Positions 15,033 through 22,926 of a DNA stretch of 37,789 nucleotides are shown piece by piece. The position numbers and the translations under genes are program-made. The DNA is from Oscillospiraceae bacterium (lineage in GTDB: Bacteria; Bacillota; Clostridia; Oscillospirales; Oscillospiraceae). A model generated the notes under the pieces. It made no database searches. It was not told where the DNA came from and was given only the letters and a program-made list of their open reading frames with translations. Where the stretch lies: assembly GCA_022793095.1 (NCBI GenBank), contig JAAWCD010000112.1:1-37789 (forward strand), read 5' to 3'. The first letter of the stretch is position 1; each line of letters begins with the position of its first letter.

Positions 15033-16226
15033 TCAGCCCTCTTTCAGGAACTTCTCCAGCCGATCCAAGCCCTCCTTGATGTGCTCCATCGAGGTGGCGT
15101 AGGACCAACGGACATAGTTGGGTGCGCCGAAGCCGGAGCAGGGCACCGTGGCGACCAGGCCGTACTTCAAAAAGGCGGAGGCAAAGTCGTCAGATCCGTG
15201 AATTTCCATTCCGTGGAGCGTCTTTCCCACCAGCTTTTCCATGTTCATCATCACATAGAAGGCGCCCTCCGGTTTGATGCAGCTGACGCCCTCAATCTGG
15301 TTCATCCGGTTCACCAGATAGTCCCGCCGCTCCTCAAAGGACTGACGCATGGACCCTACCGCCTCCTGGGGGCCCACCAGCGCTTCCACCGCGGCCCTCT
15401 GGGAAATGGAGCTGGGTGCGCCGGTAGAGTGGCTGAGGAAATTGCTCATAATCTTGGCAATCTTCTCATTGGCCACCGCGTAGCCTACCCGCCAGCCAGT
15501 CATGGCATAGGACTTGGACACACCGTTGATGAGAATGGTAATTTCCTTCACGTCCTCGCCCAGCGCGGCAAAGGACGTAAACTCCAGCCCATCGTACAGC
15601 AGGCCGTAGTAAATCTCATCTGCGATGATGTAAACCTCGTTCTCCACGCAGAGCTTCGCCAGCGGCTCCAGGTCCGCCTTGGTATACACCATGCCAGTGG
15701 GGTTGGAGGGGTTGTTGAAAATAATGCACTTCGTCTTGGGCGTGATAGCGGCCGCCAGTTTCTCCGGCTTGATTTTGAAGCCGTCCGCTTCCGTGGTCTC
15801 CACAATCACAGGCACGCCGCCCACCATCTTGATGAGCTCCAGGTAGCTGACCCAGTAAGGCGCAGGCAGAATCACCTCGTCGCCGGGATTTACAAGGGTC
15901 CGCAGAGCGATGTACACGTTGTGCTTGGCGCCGCTGGCCACAACGACCTGACTGGGCTTGTAATCCAGATCACAGTCCTCTTTCAGCCGGCGGCAAACCG
16001 CCTCTCGCAGGGGCATCATGCCAGCGGCCGGCGTATATTTTGTGAAGTTGTCGCGGATCGCCTGAATCCCCGCCTCTTTTACATTTTCCGGCGTATTGAA
16101 ATCGGGTTCCCCCGCGCCGAAGCCGATCACGTCAATCCCGTCGGCCTTCATCTGCTTGTACAGCGAGTCAATGGCAAGGGTGGTGGAGGCCTGCACAGCC
16201 TCTGCGGATTTGGACAGATCTTTCAC
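15033..16226 (-). CDS. PLP-dependent aspartate-type aminotransferase
   Basis: This class I/II fold-type I aminotransferase (AspC/AspB-like) probably interconverts aspartate or another amino acid with its keto acid. Its 397 residues include NNPSNPTG (171-178), the cofactor Asp in ADEIYYG (D203), the Schiff-base lysine K238 in NGVSKSYAMTGWR, and a substrate-carboxylate Arg in NYVRWSYATS near the end. The start is GTG 16226 with GGAGG upstream. It is a single gene with its own promoter carrying a palindrome. Exact substrate specificity is not resolvable from sequence. Confidence 0.92.
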   Translation of the reverse strand: MKDLSKSAEAVQASTTLAIDSLYKQMKADGIDVIGFGAGEPDFNTPENVKEAGIQAIRDNFTKYTPAAGMMPLREAVCRRLKEDCDLDYKPSQVVVASGAKHNVYIALRTLVNPGDEVILPAPYWVSYLELIKMVGGVPVIVETTEADGFKIKPEKLAAAITPKTKCIIFNNPSNPTGMVYTKADLEPLAKLCVENEVYIIADEIYYGLLYDGLEFTSFAALGEDVKEITILINGVSKSYAMTGWRVGYAVANEKIAKIMSNFLSHSTGAPSSISQRAAVEALVGPQEAVGSMRQSFEERRDYLVNRMNQIEGVSCIKPEGAFYVMMNMEKLVGKTLHGMEIHGSDDFASAFLKYGLVATVPCSGFGAPNYVRWSYATSMEHIKEGLDRLEKFLKEG

Positions 16227-16265
16227 GGTTCGATTCCTCCATTTGATTCATACTCAAGTGACGTT

Positions 16266-16294
16266 ATTATATGCTTCAACTTGCAAAATTGCAA
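16266..16294 (-). promoter_or_regulatory. Promoter of the aminotransferase
   Basis: On the minus strand, TTGCAA (16294-16289) and a consensus TATAAT (16271-16266) are 17 bases apart. A palindrome ACTTGCAA-AA-TTGCAAGT (16279-16296) overlaps the -35 and spacer, a possible repressor site. Confidence 0.65.
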
Positions 16295-16440
16295 GTGGTT
16301 AAAACGAATTTCGGCATAAAATGCAACGCAAGCCTTACTGCATTTCAAAAATGTAGTTTTTGCACAAAAAAGAACGGCCCTGGCAGACCTGCCGGAGCCG
16401 CATACACAGTTGTCATGAAAAAATATAACTGAGAACGATT

Positions 16441-16477
16441 AAAGTGGGGACGCCCGTCAGGGAAGCGCCCCCACTTT
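16441..16477 (-). terminator. Terminator after the HAD phosphatase gene
   Basis: AAAGTGGGG-ACGC pairs with GCGC-CCCCACTTT around a short loop, nine bases beyond the stop. The stem ends in A/T tracts on both sides, so it could work in both directions. The stretch 16300-16440 shows no gene. Confidence 0.65.
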
Positions 16478-16485
16478 GACTTTTC

Positions 16486-17295
16486 TCAATAAATCCGGTC
16501 CAGAATATCCACAATCTCGGCAATGCAGCCGTCGTTACAGGAGGCTACAATCTTTGCCCCCCAATCCCGGACCTCCTGTACACAGTTGGCCGGGGCAAAG
16601 GGGATGGCGGACACCGCCAGCATGGGAATGTCGTTCTGGTTGTCGCCCACACAATAAATGTGCTCCCGCGAGATATTCAGGTAGTCCGCCAGACGCAGCA
16701 CCATGCCGCCTTTGTGACAATCCTTGTGGGTCATCTCCAGCAAATAGCGGTTGGAGAAAATCGCCTCGAACTGGGCGCCCCACCGGGCGCGGACAAAGTG
16801 CTGGACCTTCTTCAGAAGGCTGTGGTCCTCCTCCAGCAGCAGCTTGGACCAGGGCTGAGGCATCTGCTCCGGCGGGCAGAGGGTGTAGGTGCCGGAAACC
16901 CGCTCCATGTGCCGCGCTGTCACCTCGTTGGGGTTCCAGGCGAAGATTTCCGCCCCGTGATATGCCTCACAGGCCACGTTTGGGAACCGCTCCATCACCT
17001 CCGCCAGGCAGGCCAGCGCCTCCGGCGCGGAGAGGAAGGATTCGTACACCGCCCGGTCCGCCTGAAAATCATAGATGGACGCGCCGTTGGACAGCACACA
17101 GGGGGCATTTAAGGGAATCGCCTTCGACTGCTTCACAAAGGTGGAGTAGCCCCGGCCTGTGGCCACGGAAAATTTTCCCCCTTCTCCAGTGAAGTAGCGG
17201 ATCGCCCGCTCGTTCTCCCGAGTGAGCTCCAGTTCCCAGGTAATCAGGGTGTCGTCATAGTCGGAAACCAGCAGAATGCCGTCAAACTTGCCCAT
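16486..17295 (-). CDS. Cof-type HAD-IIB phosphatase
   Basis: This is a cytoplasmic haloacid-dehalogenase-superfamily hydrolase, probably a sugar- or cofactor-phosphate phosphatase. It has 269 residues. Motif I is DYDDT (12-16, nucleophile D12); the more usual form is DLDGT. Motif II is ATGR near 45-48. Motif IV is GDNQND (217-222), followed by PMLAVSAIPFAPANC as in Cof proteins. The large C2-type cap lies between. It starts at ATG 17295, 34 bases after thiT, so it is likely co-transcribed with thiT and could act on thiamine-related phosphates. That link is inference. Confidence 0.85.
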   Translation of the reverse strand: MGKFDGILLVSDYDDTLITWELELTRENERAIRYFTGEGGKFSVATGRGYSTFVKQSKAIPLNAPCVLSNGASIYDFQADRAVYESFLSAPEALACLAEVMERFPNVACEAYHGAEIFAWNPNEVTARHMERVSGTYTLCPPEQMPQPWSKLLLEEDHSLLKKVQHFVRARWGAQFEAIFSNRYLLEMTHKDCHKGGMVLRLADYLNISREHIYCVGDNQNDIPMLAVSAIPFAPANCVQEVRDWGAKIVASCNDGCIAEIVDILDRIY

Positions 17296-17329
17296 ACGCG
17301 ACCTCTTTTCCGGACAGTTCCCGGGAAAT

Positions 17330-17953
17330 TCAATCCCAGGGATCTTTTTCTTGCTGGCTCTTTTGCTGGGGAACCGACTCGTCCCCGTAGAGCCAGCTTT
17401 TCAGCGGCGTATTGGACACCAGCGCGAAAAGAATGAGGCACAGCACGGTGTCAATCGCCATGTAAAATCCGTTGTACAGCAGGGAATAGAACCAGGGCGA
17501 CGTCATGGTCAGGCCGAAAAAGACTTCCGGCATGTACACGGCCCAGATGGTGGCGCCCGCCACGTAGTGAAACAGAAACCGGCCCACACCGGCCAGCAGC
17601 GCGCCCCAATAGACGCCGCCCGGCCTGCCCTTGCCCAGGCCCGCCAGGCCCAGGGCGGTAAAGGCGAAGAGATAGTCCAGGAAAATTGCCTGCCACATAA
17701 GGGCGAAGCCGCCGTCATAGAGAAACTGAAGCACGCCGAACACAAAGGCGGCCATCAATCCCGGCTTCAGCCCCCGCCGGAGGGCAAAGAAGATGATGGG
17801 GAACATGGACAGGCAGATGGATCCGCCCCAAGGCATTTCCCAGAGCTTGAGGTAGCCCAGGATCTGGGCCAGGACCACCATCATAGCGCCTTCGCACAGG
17901 GTGAGAAGGCGTTCTCTCAGGCGGCTGTTTGTCTTGGCTGTTACGTTTGTCAT
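17330..17953 (-). CDS. thiT: ECF thiamine transporter substrate-binding subunit ThiT
   Basis: ThiT is the membrane S-component that binds thiamine and docks on the shared ECF module, whose genes are not in the window. Its 207 residues contain about six helices. The family signature runs from EGAMMVVLAQILGYLKLWEM to GGSICLSMFPIIFFALRRG, and FLFHYVAGATIWA lies later. Its identity is strongly supported by the TPP riboswitch directly upstream. ATG 17953 is the usual start, with GGAGG (TTGGAGGTAATCCGGC) before it. Confidence 0.93.
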   Translation of the reverse strand: MTNVTAKTNSRLRERLLTLCEGAMMVVLAQILGYLKLWEMPWGGSICLSMFPIIFFALRRGLKPGLMAAFVFGVLQFLYDGGFALMWQAIFLDYLFAFTALGLAGLGKGRPGGVYWGALLAGVGRFLFHYVAGATIWAVYMPEVFFGLTMTSPWFYSLLYNGFYMAIDTVLCLILFALVSNTPLKSWLYGDESVPQQKSQQEKDPWD

Positions 17954-17975
17954 GCCGGATTACCTCCAAGTAAAA

Positions 17976-18017
17976 TGTACCGCAGAGCAAACCGGAAACA
18001 TGCTGCAATGCGGTACA
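17976..18017 (-). terminator. Expression-platform hairpin of the TPP riboswitch
   Basis: TGTACCGCA and TGCGGTACA (17976-17984, 18009-18017) pair, followed on the minus strand by TTTTACTTGGAGG. It is a candidate ligand-controlled terminator just before the thiT ribosome site. Confidence 0.55.
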
Positions 18018-18043
18018 GTGGGGGTAAAACGACAAAAGCCGAA

Positions 18044-18141
18044 TATCCTTCCTACGCCGGCATTACCCGGATCAGGTTCAAGGTGACCGTGGCTGCAATT
18101 CGCCAACATCTCAGCCGAGGATGCCCTCAGCGCCCCTGTTA
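18044..18141 (-). ncRNA. TPP riboswitch (THI element)
   Basis: Reading the minus strand, all conserved blocks are present: GGGGCGCTGAG, then CTGAGATG, then ACCTTGAACCTGATC, GGGTAATGCCGGCG and TAGGAAGGAT. This is the standard thiamine-pyrophosphate aptamer. It should shut off thiT, and probably the HAD gene behind it, when TPP is plentiful. Confidence 0.96.
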
Positions 18142-18166
18142 TTCTGGTTGTCTGTGGTCAACCTCT

Positions 18167-18195
18167 ATTGTAGCCAATCACAGCCGCCTTGTCAA
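18167..18195 (-). promoter_or_regulatory. Promoter of the thiT transcript
   Basis: TTGACA (18195-18190) and TACAAT (18172-18167) on the minus strand are 17 bases apart, immediately before the riboswitch. Confidence 0.8.
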
Positions 18196-18266
18196 GTCCT
18201 CCATGCCGGGAACGGCTGCCAGCCGCGCGCCTGTGCCTTGGAGATATAAAATTTAGCGAATTTTAA

Positions 18267-18295
18267 TTGATTTTACAGTGCGGGTATTATATAAT
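18267..18295 (+). promoter_or_regulatory. Promoter of the ter gene array
   Basis: TTGATT (18267-18272) and a perfect TATAAT (18290-18295) have a 17-base spacer. The predicted transcript starts near 18302, 44 bases before the first ter gene. No other strong promoter was seen inside the array. Confidence 0.7.
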
Positions 18296-18345
18296 CCTTA
18301 GTATATCGCGTTTCTCTATTTTGATGAAAAGGAGCCTGATTTGGC

Positions 18346-19515
18346 ATGGAACTGCAAAAGGGCCAGAAGGTCAAACTCTCTGACCTGCATACCACTGGAC
18401 CTGTCCGCATTAGCGTTTCGGTCCGCATCAACGGCGGCGAAGCCGATATCACCTGCTTTGGCGTAGACGGGGCGGGGAAGCTCTCTGATGACCGCTACTT
18501 TGTCTTCTATAATCAAACCGCGTCCCCGGAAGGGGCGATTTCCATGCAGCCCGGCGGTCAGACCGTCTTCACCATTGACACAGACCGGCTGCCGGACAAA
18601 ATCCAAAAGCTGGTCGTCACCGTGGCCGCGGACGGCGGTGCGCTGATGAAGGACACTTCGGAGGGCGTCATCTCCCTCCAAGGCAGCGGCGGCAGCGCGG
18701 ATTACCGTTTCTCCGGAAGCGGATTCCAGGCGGAAAAAGCGCTGATTCTCTGCGAGCTCTACCGGAAGGATGGCATTTGGCGCTATTCCGTGGTGGCCAG
18801 CGGCTTCAACGGCGGCCTGGAGGCCCTGCTGAACCACTTCGGCGGACAAGCTGTCCAGCCGCCGCAGCCAGCGCCGGCCCCCGCTCCCACGCCTGCGCCT
18901 GCTCCGGATCCCGCACCCGGCCCCAAGGTTAATCTCAGCAAAATCAGTCTGAAAAAGTCCGGCGACACGCACAAGATCGACCTGTCCAAGAACAGCGGGG
19001 AAATTCACGTCAATTTGAATTGGAACACTGGCCGGAAAAAGCTGTTCGGCTTCGGCGGCGGCTCAGTGGACCTGGACCTGGCCTGCATGTTCCGGCTGAA
19101 AACCGGGGAGCAGGGGGTCATTCAGGCTCTGGGCAACTCCTTCGGCTCGGGCACGTCCATGCCCTTCATCTACCTGGACCAGGATGACCGGTCCGGGGCC
19201 AGCGTGGGGGGAGAGAATATGTACTTCACCAAGCCGGAGATGATCGACTTTGCCGTGGTATTCGCCTACATCTATGAGGGCGTGGCCAACTGGAGAAGCA
19301 CGGACGCCACAGTGGTGCTTCAGCAGAAGGGCTCTCCGGACATTGAGATTCATATCGACAACCCCAACAGCCAGGACCGGTTCTGCGTGCTGGCCAGCTT
19401 GTCCGCCCGGAGCGGGGCCCTGGAGGTCAAGCGGGAGGATAAGTTCTTTGCCGGACATCGGGAAGTGGATAACTATTATCACTTCGGATTCCGTTGGGTG
19501 GCGGGCAAGAAATAG
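18346..19515 (+). CDS. TerD-TerA two-domain fusion protein
   Basis: This Ter-family stress protein has 389 residues and starts at ATG 18346 behind AAAAGGAG. Residues 1-168 form a divergent TerD-like beta-sandwich (ELQKGQKVKLSDL ... ELYRKDGIWRYSVVASGFNG). A linker of Pro-Ala repeats spans about 172-194. Residues 197-389 start KVNLSKISLKKSGD and resemble the TerA half. The N-domain lacks the [11 protein letters not shown] acidic loop of standard TerD, so calcium binding there is doubtful. The closest relative in the window is the N-domain of the last gene of the array (33217). TerD proteins are known Ca2+-binding stress scaffolds; the exact role here is unknown. Confidence 0.85.
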   Translation: MELQKGQKVKLSDLHTTGPVRISVSVRINGGEADITCFGVDGAGKLSDDRYFVFYNQTASPEGAISMQPGGQTVFTIDTDRLPDKIQKLVVTVAADGGALMKDTSEGVISLQGSGGSADYRFSGSGFQAEKALILCELYRKDGIWRYSVVASGFNGGLEALLNHFGGQAVQPPQPAPAPAPTPAPAPDPAPGPKVNLSKISLKKSGDTHKIDLSKNSGEIHVNLNWNTGRKKLFGFGGGSVDLDLACMFRLKTGEQGVIQALGNSFGSGTSMPFIYLDQDDRSGASVGGENMYFTKPEMIDFAVVFAYIYEGVANWRSTDATVVLQQKGSPDIEIHIDNPNSQDRFCVLASLSARSGALEVKREDKFFAGHREVDNYYHFGFRWVAGKK

Positions 19516-19548
19516 CGAGAATGTCCCGGCGGAAAAATGAATACGGCA

Positions 19549-19576
19549 GTCCTTTTTTCTTGAAAGAAAAAAGAAC
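19549..19576. repeat. Dispersed hairpin between the first two ter genes
   Basis: The arms centre on TTTTTTCTT and AAGAAAAAA, with one mismatch in the outer stem, 33 bases beyond the stop. The tail AGAACTTTA matches the AAAGAACTT part of the other copies. Confidence 0.6.
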
Positions 19577-19618
19577 TTTATGCGGCGCGTTTACGTCAGA
19601 TTTCAGGAGGTGTTCCCC

Positions 19619-20464
19619 ATGGTTTACAATGCCATCGGCACCAGAGAAAACATCAAAATCGTTGACACAGCTTCCTTTGGCGGAATCAAAATCGACGTGA
19701 TGGAGTATCAGAAGCTGCTGGGCTCCACCAATACCCAGGCGGCCATGGACCTCTACTACATGGAAAAGCAGAACATCCGCGCCCGTCAGGTGGCAGTCTA
19801 CCTGGACCATGACGCGGTGACGGTCGAGCCGGGGGCCATGAGCTATTTCCAGGGGCCGCTGGAAATGGTCTCCGGACTGACGGCAGGCAATGCCTTGGGC
19901 CGGCTGTTTTCCGGCGCGGTCACCGGTGAGGGCGCGGCCCAGCCGGAATACAAGGGCAGCGGCATGCTGGTGCTGGAGCCCTCCTTCAATCACTTCCTGA
20001 TCCTTCAGCTGGAAAAGGAAGAAATCGTTGTGGACAAGGGGATGTTTTACTGCGCCCAGTCCGGCGTTAAAGTGTCCCCCTTCATGCAGCGCAACCTGTC
20101 GTCCGCTCTGGCGGGCGGCGAGGGGCTGTTTCAGATCTCCCTGTGCGGCACCGGTCTGGCTGTGCTGGAATGTCCGGTGCCTTCCTGTGAGATTGACGTC
20201 ATCGAACTGCATAACGACACCCTGCGGGTGGACGGAAACTTCGCCGTGCTTCGCTCCGCCTCCCTGGACTTTACGGTGGAGCGCTCCGCGAAGACGCTGC
20301 TGGGCTCTGCCGTCAGCGGCGAGGGCTTGGTAAACGTCTACCGGGGAACGGGCAGCGTGTGGCTGGCCCCTACCATTAAAGTGTACAATACCATCAGCGC
20401 GGCCCGGACTATGGGAAGCACCAGCACCAGGGCGCTGAACATGAACACCAGCAACAGCCGGTAA
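19619..20464 (+). CDS. AIM24 family protein
   Basis: The 281-residue product starts at ATG 19619 with CAGGAGG upstream. An in-frame ATG at 19580 is weaker because it lacks a ribosome site and lies against the hairpin repeat. The body shows the repeating beta-strand pattern of the AIM24/TRAP-like fold, with segments MSYFQGPLEMVSGLT, GSGMLVLEPSFNHF and GEGLVNVYRGTGSVWLAP. The C-terminus (about 255-281) is Ser/Thr/Asn-rich. Bacterial AIM24 proteins have no settled function; a scaffold or membrane-associated role is often supposed. Its place between TerD-TerA and YceG argues for a Ter-related job. Confidence 0.82.
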   Translation: MVYNAIGTRENIKIVDTASFGGIKIDVMEYQKLLGSTNTQAAMDLYYMEKQNIRARQVAVYLDHDAVTVEPGAMSYFQGPLEMVSGLTAGNALGRLFSGAVTGEGAAQPEYKGSGMLVLEPSFNHFLILQLEKEEIVVDKGMFYCAQSGVKVSPFMQRNLSSALAGGEGLFQISLCGTGLAVLECPVPSCEIDVIELHNDTLRVDGNFAVLRSASLDFTVERSAKTLLGSAVSGEGLVNVYRGTGSVWLAPTIKVYNTISAARTMGSTSTRALNMNTSNSR

Positions 20465-20491
20465 GCCGGGAGAAAGGAACATAGAAGAGTG

Positions 20492-22741
20492 ATGACCGAG
20501 CGCTTGGAGCGATGTTTTCTGCCGCTGGACCGCCGGAACCCGCCGGAGTCGTATTTTTTCCGTGTCATCGGGCGGGACAGGGCGGGGAAGGCGGCGGCGC
20601 TGCTGGACCGGTACGCCGCTCTGGCCCAGGAACGGGGCGCCTGCTTCCGAGAGGGGATTCCTAATCCCGGAGAGCGGGAGACCGCCCGCTTTTTCGAGGT
20701 CACAGGACCTCAGTTCACCATTACACAGCCCCTGGTGGAGCGGCATATGACCATTTGGCTGGGCCAACTCCGGCCAGCCCAGCGGAAGACCCTGAGCGGG
20801 GTCATGCTGGAGTCTCTGGATCTGCTCCGGAGTCAAGGAAGCAATGAAAGCATCGTCCGAAACACCTATATCAAATTTATGTGCTGGCTGCGGGCCCCCT
20901 TGGGCCGGGTGCTGTCCGGCCTGGGCCGTCCGGAACCGCCCAAGCTGCTGCTGGAGGGCGGCATCTCCCGGTACGAGGCGCTGATGCTCCGCCTGCTGCA
21001 CCGGTCGGGATGTGATGTATGGTACGTCCATCCCAGCTCGGAGGAGGCTTATCAGAAGGCCGACCCTGGCGGGCGGTATTCCCAGTTGGTTCAGGGGGAG
21101 GTCCTGGGTCCGGCCCCTGAGCCGGACCGGGGGACGAAGGGCAATTCTTCCAGTGCTCCTGCGCCTCCGCCGGCCTGGGCCGGCATGGAGGGAGAAGTCG
21201 TTTTGAACGGCTGGGCCGGGGACCGGCCGGTGTGGGAGGCGGTGCTTCTGCCTGCTGCCCAACGGGGAAGCCAGGCCGTCCCCAAGCTTCGGGTACTGCT
21301 GGCCGCCTGCTTTGGCGCGGAAGAACGGAGCGATTACCGCAACCGGCTGTTCCATCTGGAGCGGGGGCTGGAGGGGTCCGGCCGGACCTGGATTTTGCTG
21401 GATCAGAAGCTGGCCGCCCCCACCGCCGCAGAAACCGCTCCATTCCTCCAGATTGACCGGAAAGTGTCCCGCACCATCCTGGTCCGGGCGCTGGCGGAGC
21501 GGCTGAATCCTGCCTGTGGGCGGGTGCGCCGCCTGCTGGCCCAGCGGGCCTTTACCCAGGTCATGGACCAGCATCCGGTCCGGGACTTGGGCCGGACCTT
21601 CAACCATGGCGTGCGTCTGGCCTGCTGGCTGGCCCGGTACGGGGAAAAGCTGTTTGCCAGCCCTGGCGGGGAGCAGCCGCCGGCGCTGATTTACTACGGT
21701 TCGGCTACAGAGGCGGAAATCTCCCTTCTGTGGGCCCTGGCCCAGATGGGCGCGGATGTGCTCTATATCTGCCCTGTGCTGGAGGCCCGGACGGAATTCT
21801 CCCGTCACTTCCTGGCGCAGGACTGGGCGGAGACGGTTCTGGAAGGCAGCCTCCCTCTGGAGCCCTTCCCCCAACGGGAGGAGCGGGTCCGGACGGGGAC
21901 CACGGCGTATAACGCCTCCAAGGATCTGGACAAGCTGTTGTACAGCGACACCGGCATGTTCCGGGACCGGCAGTTTGCACGCTCTCAGCCGGTGACGCTT
22001 CGGACCACCTATGACGAGGTGGGACAGCTCTGGCCGGAGGAGGCCCAATACCGGCCTTCCTTCCAAACCAGGGACGGGGTGGTCTATGTGCCCAACCTGT
22101 TCACCAAAATTTCCGGCGTGGACAAGGGGGATCTGAACCTGTACTGGGACAACATCCGAAGCATGATTACCGGGGATACCTGGCTGATTACTGAGGTGCC
22201 GTTCCTGAAGGCCGGGGGGCCCTCTATGAGCATGGCCCAGGCCAACGCCTACCTGCACGACGGACGGCTGGACCCCAAGGCGCTGAAGGCATCCCGGTTT
22301 TACCGCTATGACTATCTGCCAGATGACACCCAGGATTATATACTGGAAAAAATACAGGCGTTAATTGACTATGACCTGATTATCAACGGGGGACCGGATC
22401 TGCCCGCGGCCATGCTGCCGGTGCTGATGAACCTGGACAAGGAGCTGCTGCGGCTGCTGCAGCGGTTTGACTTCACCCGGTCCATCCCCAAGCTGCTGAT
22501 TGTGGATGTGACAGAGCGGCTGTTCTCCCTGGAGGAATGTATTTTGCTGGCCTTCCTTAACCTGACCGGGTTTGACATCGCTGTGTTTACACCCACCGGC
22601 TACCGGAACCTGGAGAAGCATATCCGTCCGGACAGCTTTGACGCCCTGGTGGCGGGGGAGTTTCGGTTTGACCTTACGGTGCCGGACCTGCGCCGGCCCG
22701 GCAAGAGCGGATGGCTGGACCGCCTCTTTGGAGGCGCGTAA
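20492..22741 (+). CDS. YceG-family Ter-associated protein, internally duplicated
   Basis: This is a large protein of the YceG family that accompanies TerD and TelA in Bacillus (yceCDEFGH) and many stress islands. Its biochemical activity is unknown. It has 749 residues, about 200 more than B. subtilis YceG. Two related blocks are visible: PPKLLLEGGISRYEALMLRL with CDVWYVHPSSEEAY (about 150-185), and PPALIYYGSATEAEISLLWA with ADVLYICP (about 395-430). A low-complexity linker lies at about 210-230. The C-terminal third holds the conserved part (VVYVPNLFTKISGV; FDIAVFTPTGYRNLE). Start ATG 20492; a GTG lies directly before it. Confidence 0.83.
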   Translation: MTERLERCFLPLDRRNPPESYFFRVIGRDRAGKAAALLDRYAALAQERGACFREGIPNPGERETARFFEVTGPQFTITQPLVERHMTIWLGQLRPAQRKTLSGVMLESLDLLRSQGSNESIVRNTYIKFMCWLRAPLGRVLSGLGRPEPPKLLLEGGISRYEALMLRLLHRSGCDVWYVHPSSEEAYQKADPGGRYSQLVQGEVLGPAPEPDRGTKGNSSSAPAPPPAWAGMEGEVVLNGWAGDRPVWEAVLLPAAQRGSQAVPKLRVLLAACFGAEERSDYRNRLFHLERGLEGSGRTWILLDQKLAAPTAAETAPFLQIDRKVSRTILVRALAERLNPACGRVRRLLAQRAFTQVMDQHPVRDLGRTFNHGVRLACWLARYGEKLFASPGGEQPPALIYYGSATEAEISLLWALAQMGADVLYICPVLEARTEFSRHFLAQDWAETVLEGSLPLEPFPQREERVRTGTTAYNASKDLDKLLYSDTGMFRDRQFARSQPVTLRTTYDEVGQLWPEEAQYRPSFQTRDGVVYVPNLFTKISGVDKGDLNLYWDNIRSMITGDTWLITEVPFLKAGGPSMSMAQANAYLHDGRLDPKALKASRFYRYDYLPDDTQDYILEKIQALIDYDLIINGGPDLPAAMLPVLMNLDKELLRLLQRFDFTRSIPKLLIVDVTERLFSLEECILLAFLNLTGFDIAVFTPTGYRNLEKHIRPDSFDALVAGEFRFDLTVPDLRRPGKSGWLDRLFGGA

Positions 22742-22920
22742 CTGCTTTTTCTTTGGAAGAAAAAGCGGCAAAAAGAACTTCAAACTGCGCGCTTTTGAGC
22801 CTTATTTGGGATGGCAGAAGCAAGAGTACAGGAAGGGTGCTAGATTTCGGGGTAAGCACGATTGAGAATCCTGCCGCAGTACAACAGCTTGAGGCGTTTT
22901 TCGTTCAAGAAAAGAGGGGG
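22742..22920. repeat. Convergent pair of hairpin repeats between yceG and telA
   Basis: A hairpin with arms GCTTTTTCTT and AAGAAAAAGC (22744-22766) starts one base after the yceG stop. It is followed by CAAAAAGAACTTCAAACTGC. Towards the other end, CTTGAGGCGTTTTTCGTTCA then AGAAAAGAGG is a degenerate copy in the opposite orientation. The layout mirrors 33085-33195. No gene is visible here. Confidence 0.55.
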
Positions 22921-22926
22921 TAGCTT

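Noticed and set aside
19427..22258. Very long antisense open frame (943 codons) opposite AIM24 and yceG
   Set aside because: It is a GC-rich codon shadow: low-complexity Gly/Pro/Arg/Gln composition, no motifs, no ribosome site, and it covers clear genes on the other strand.
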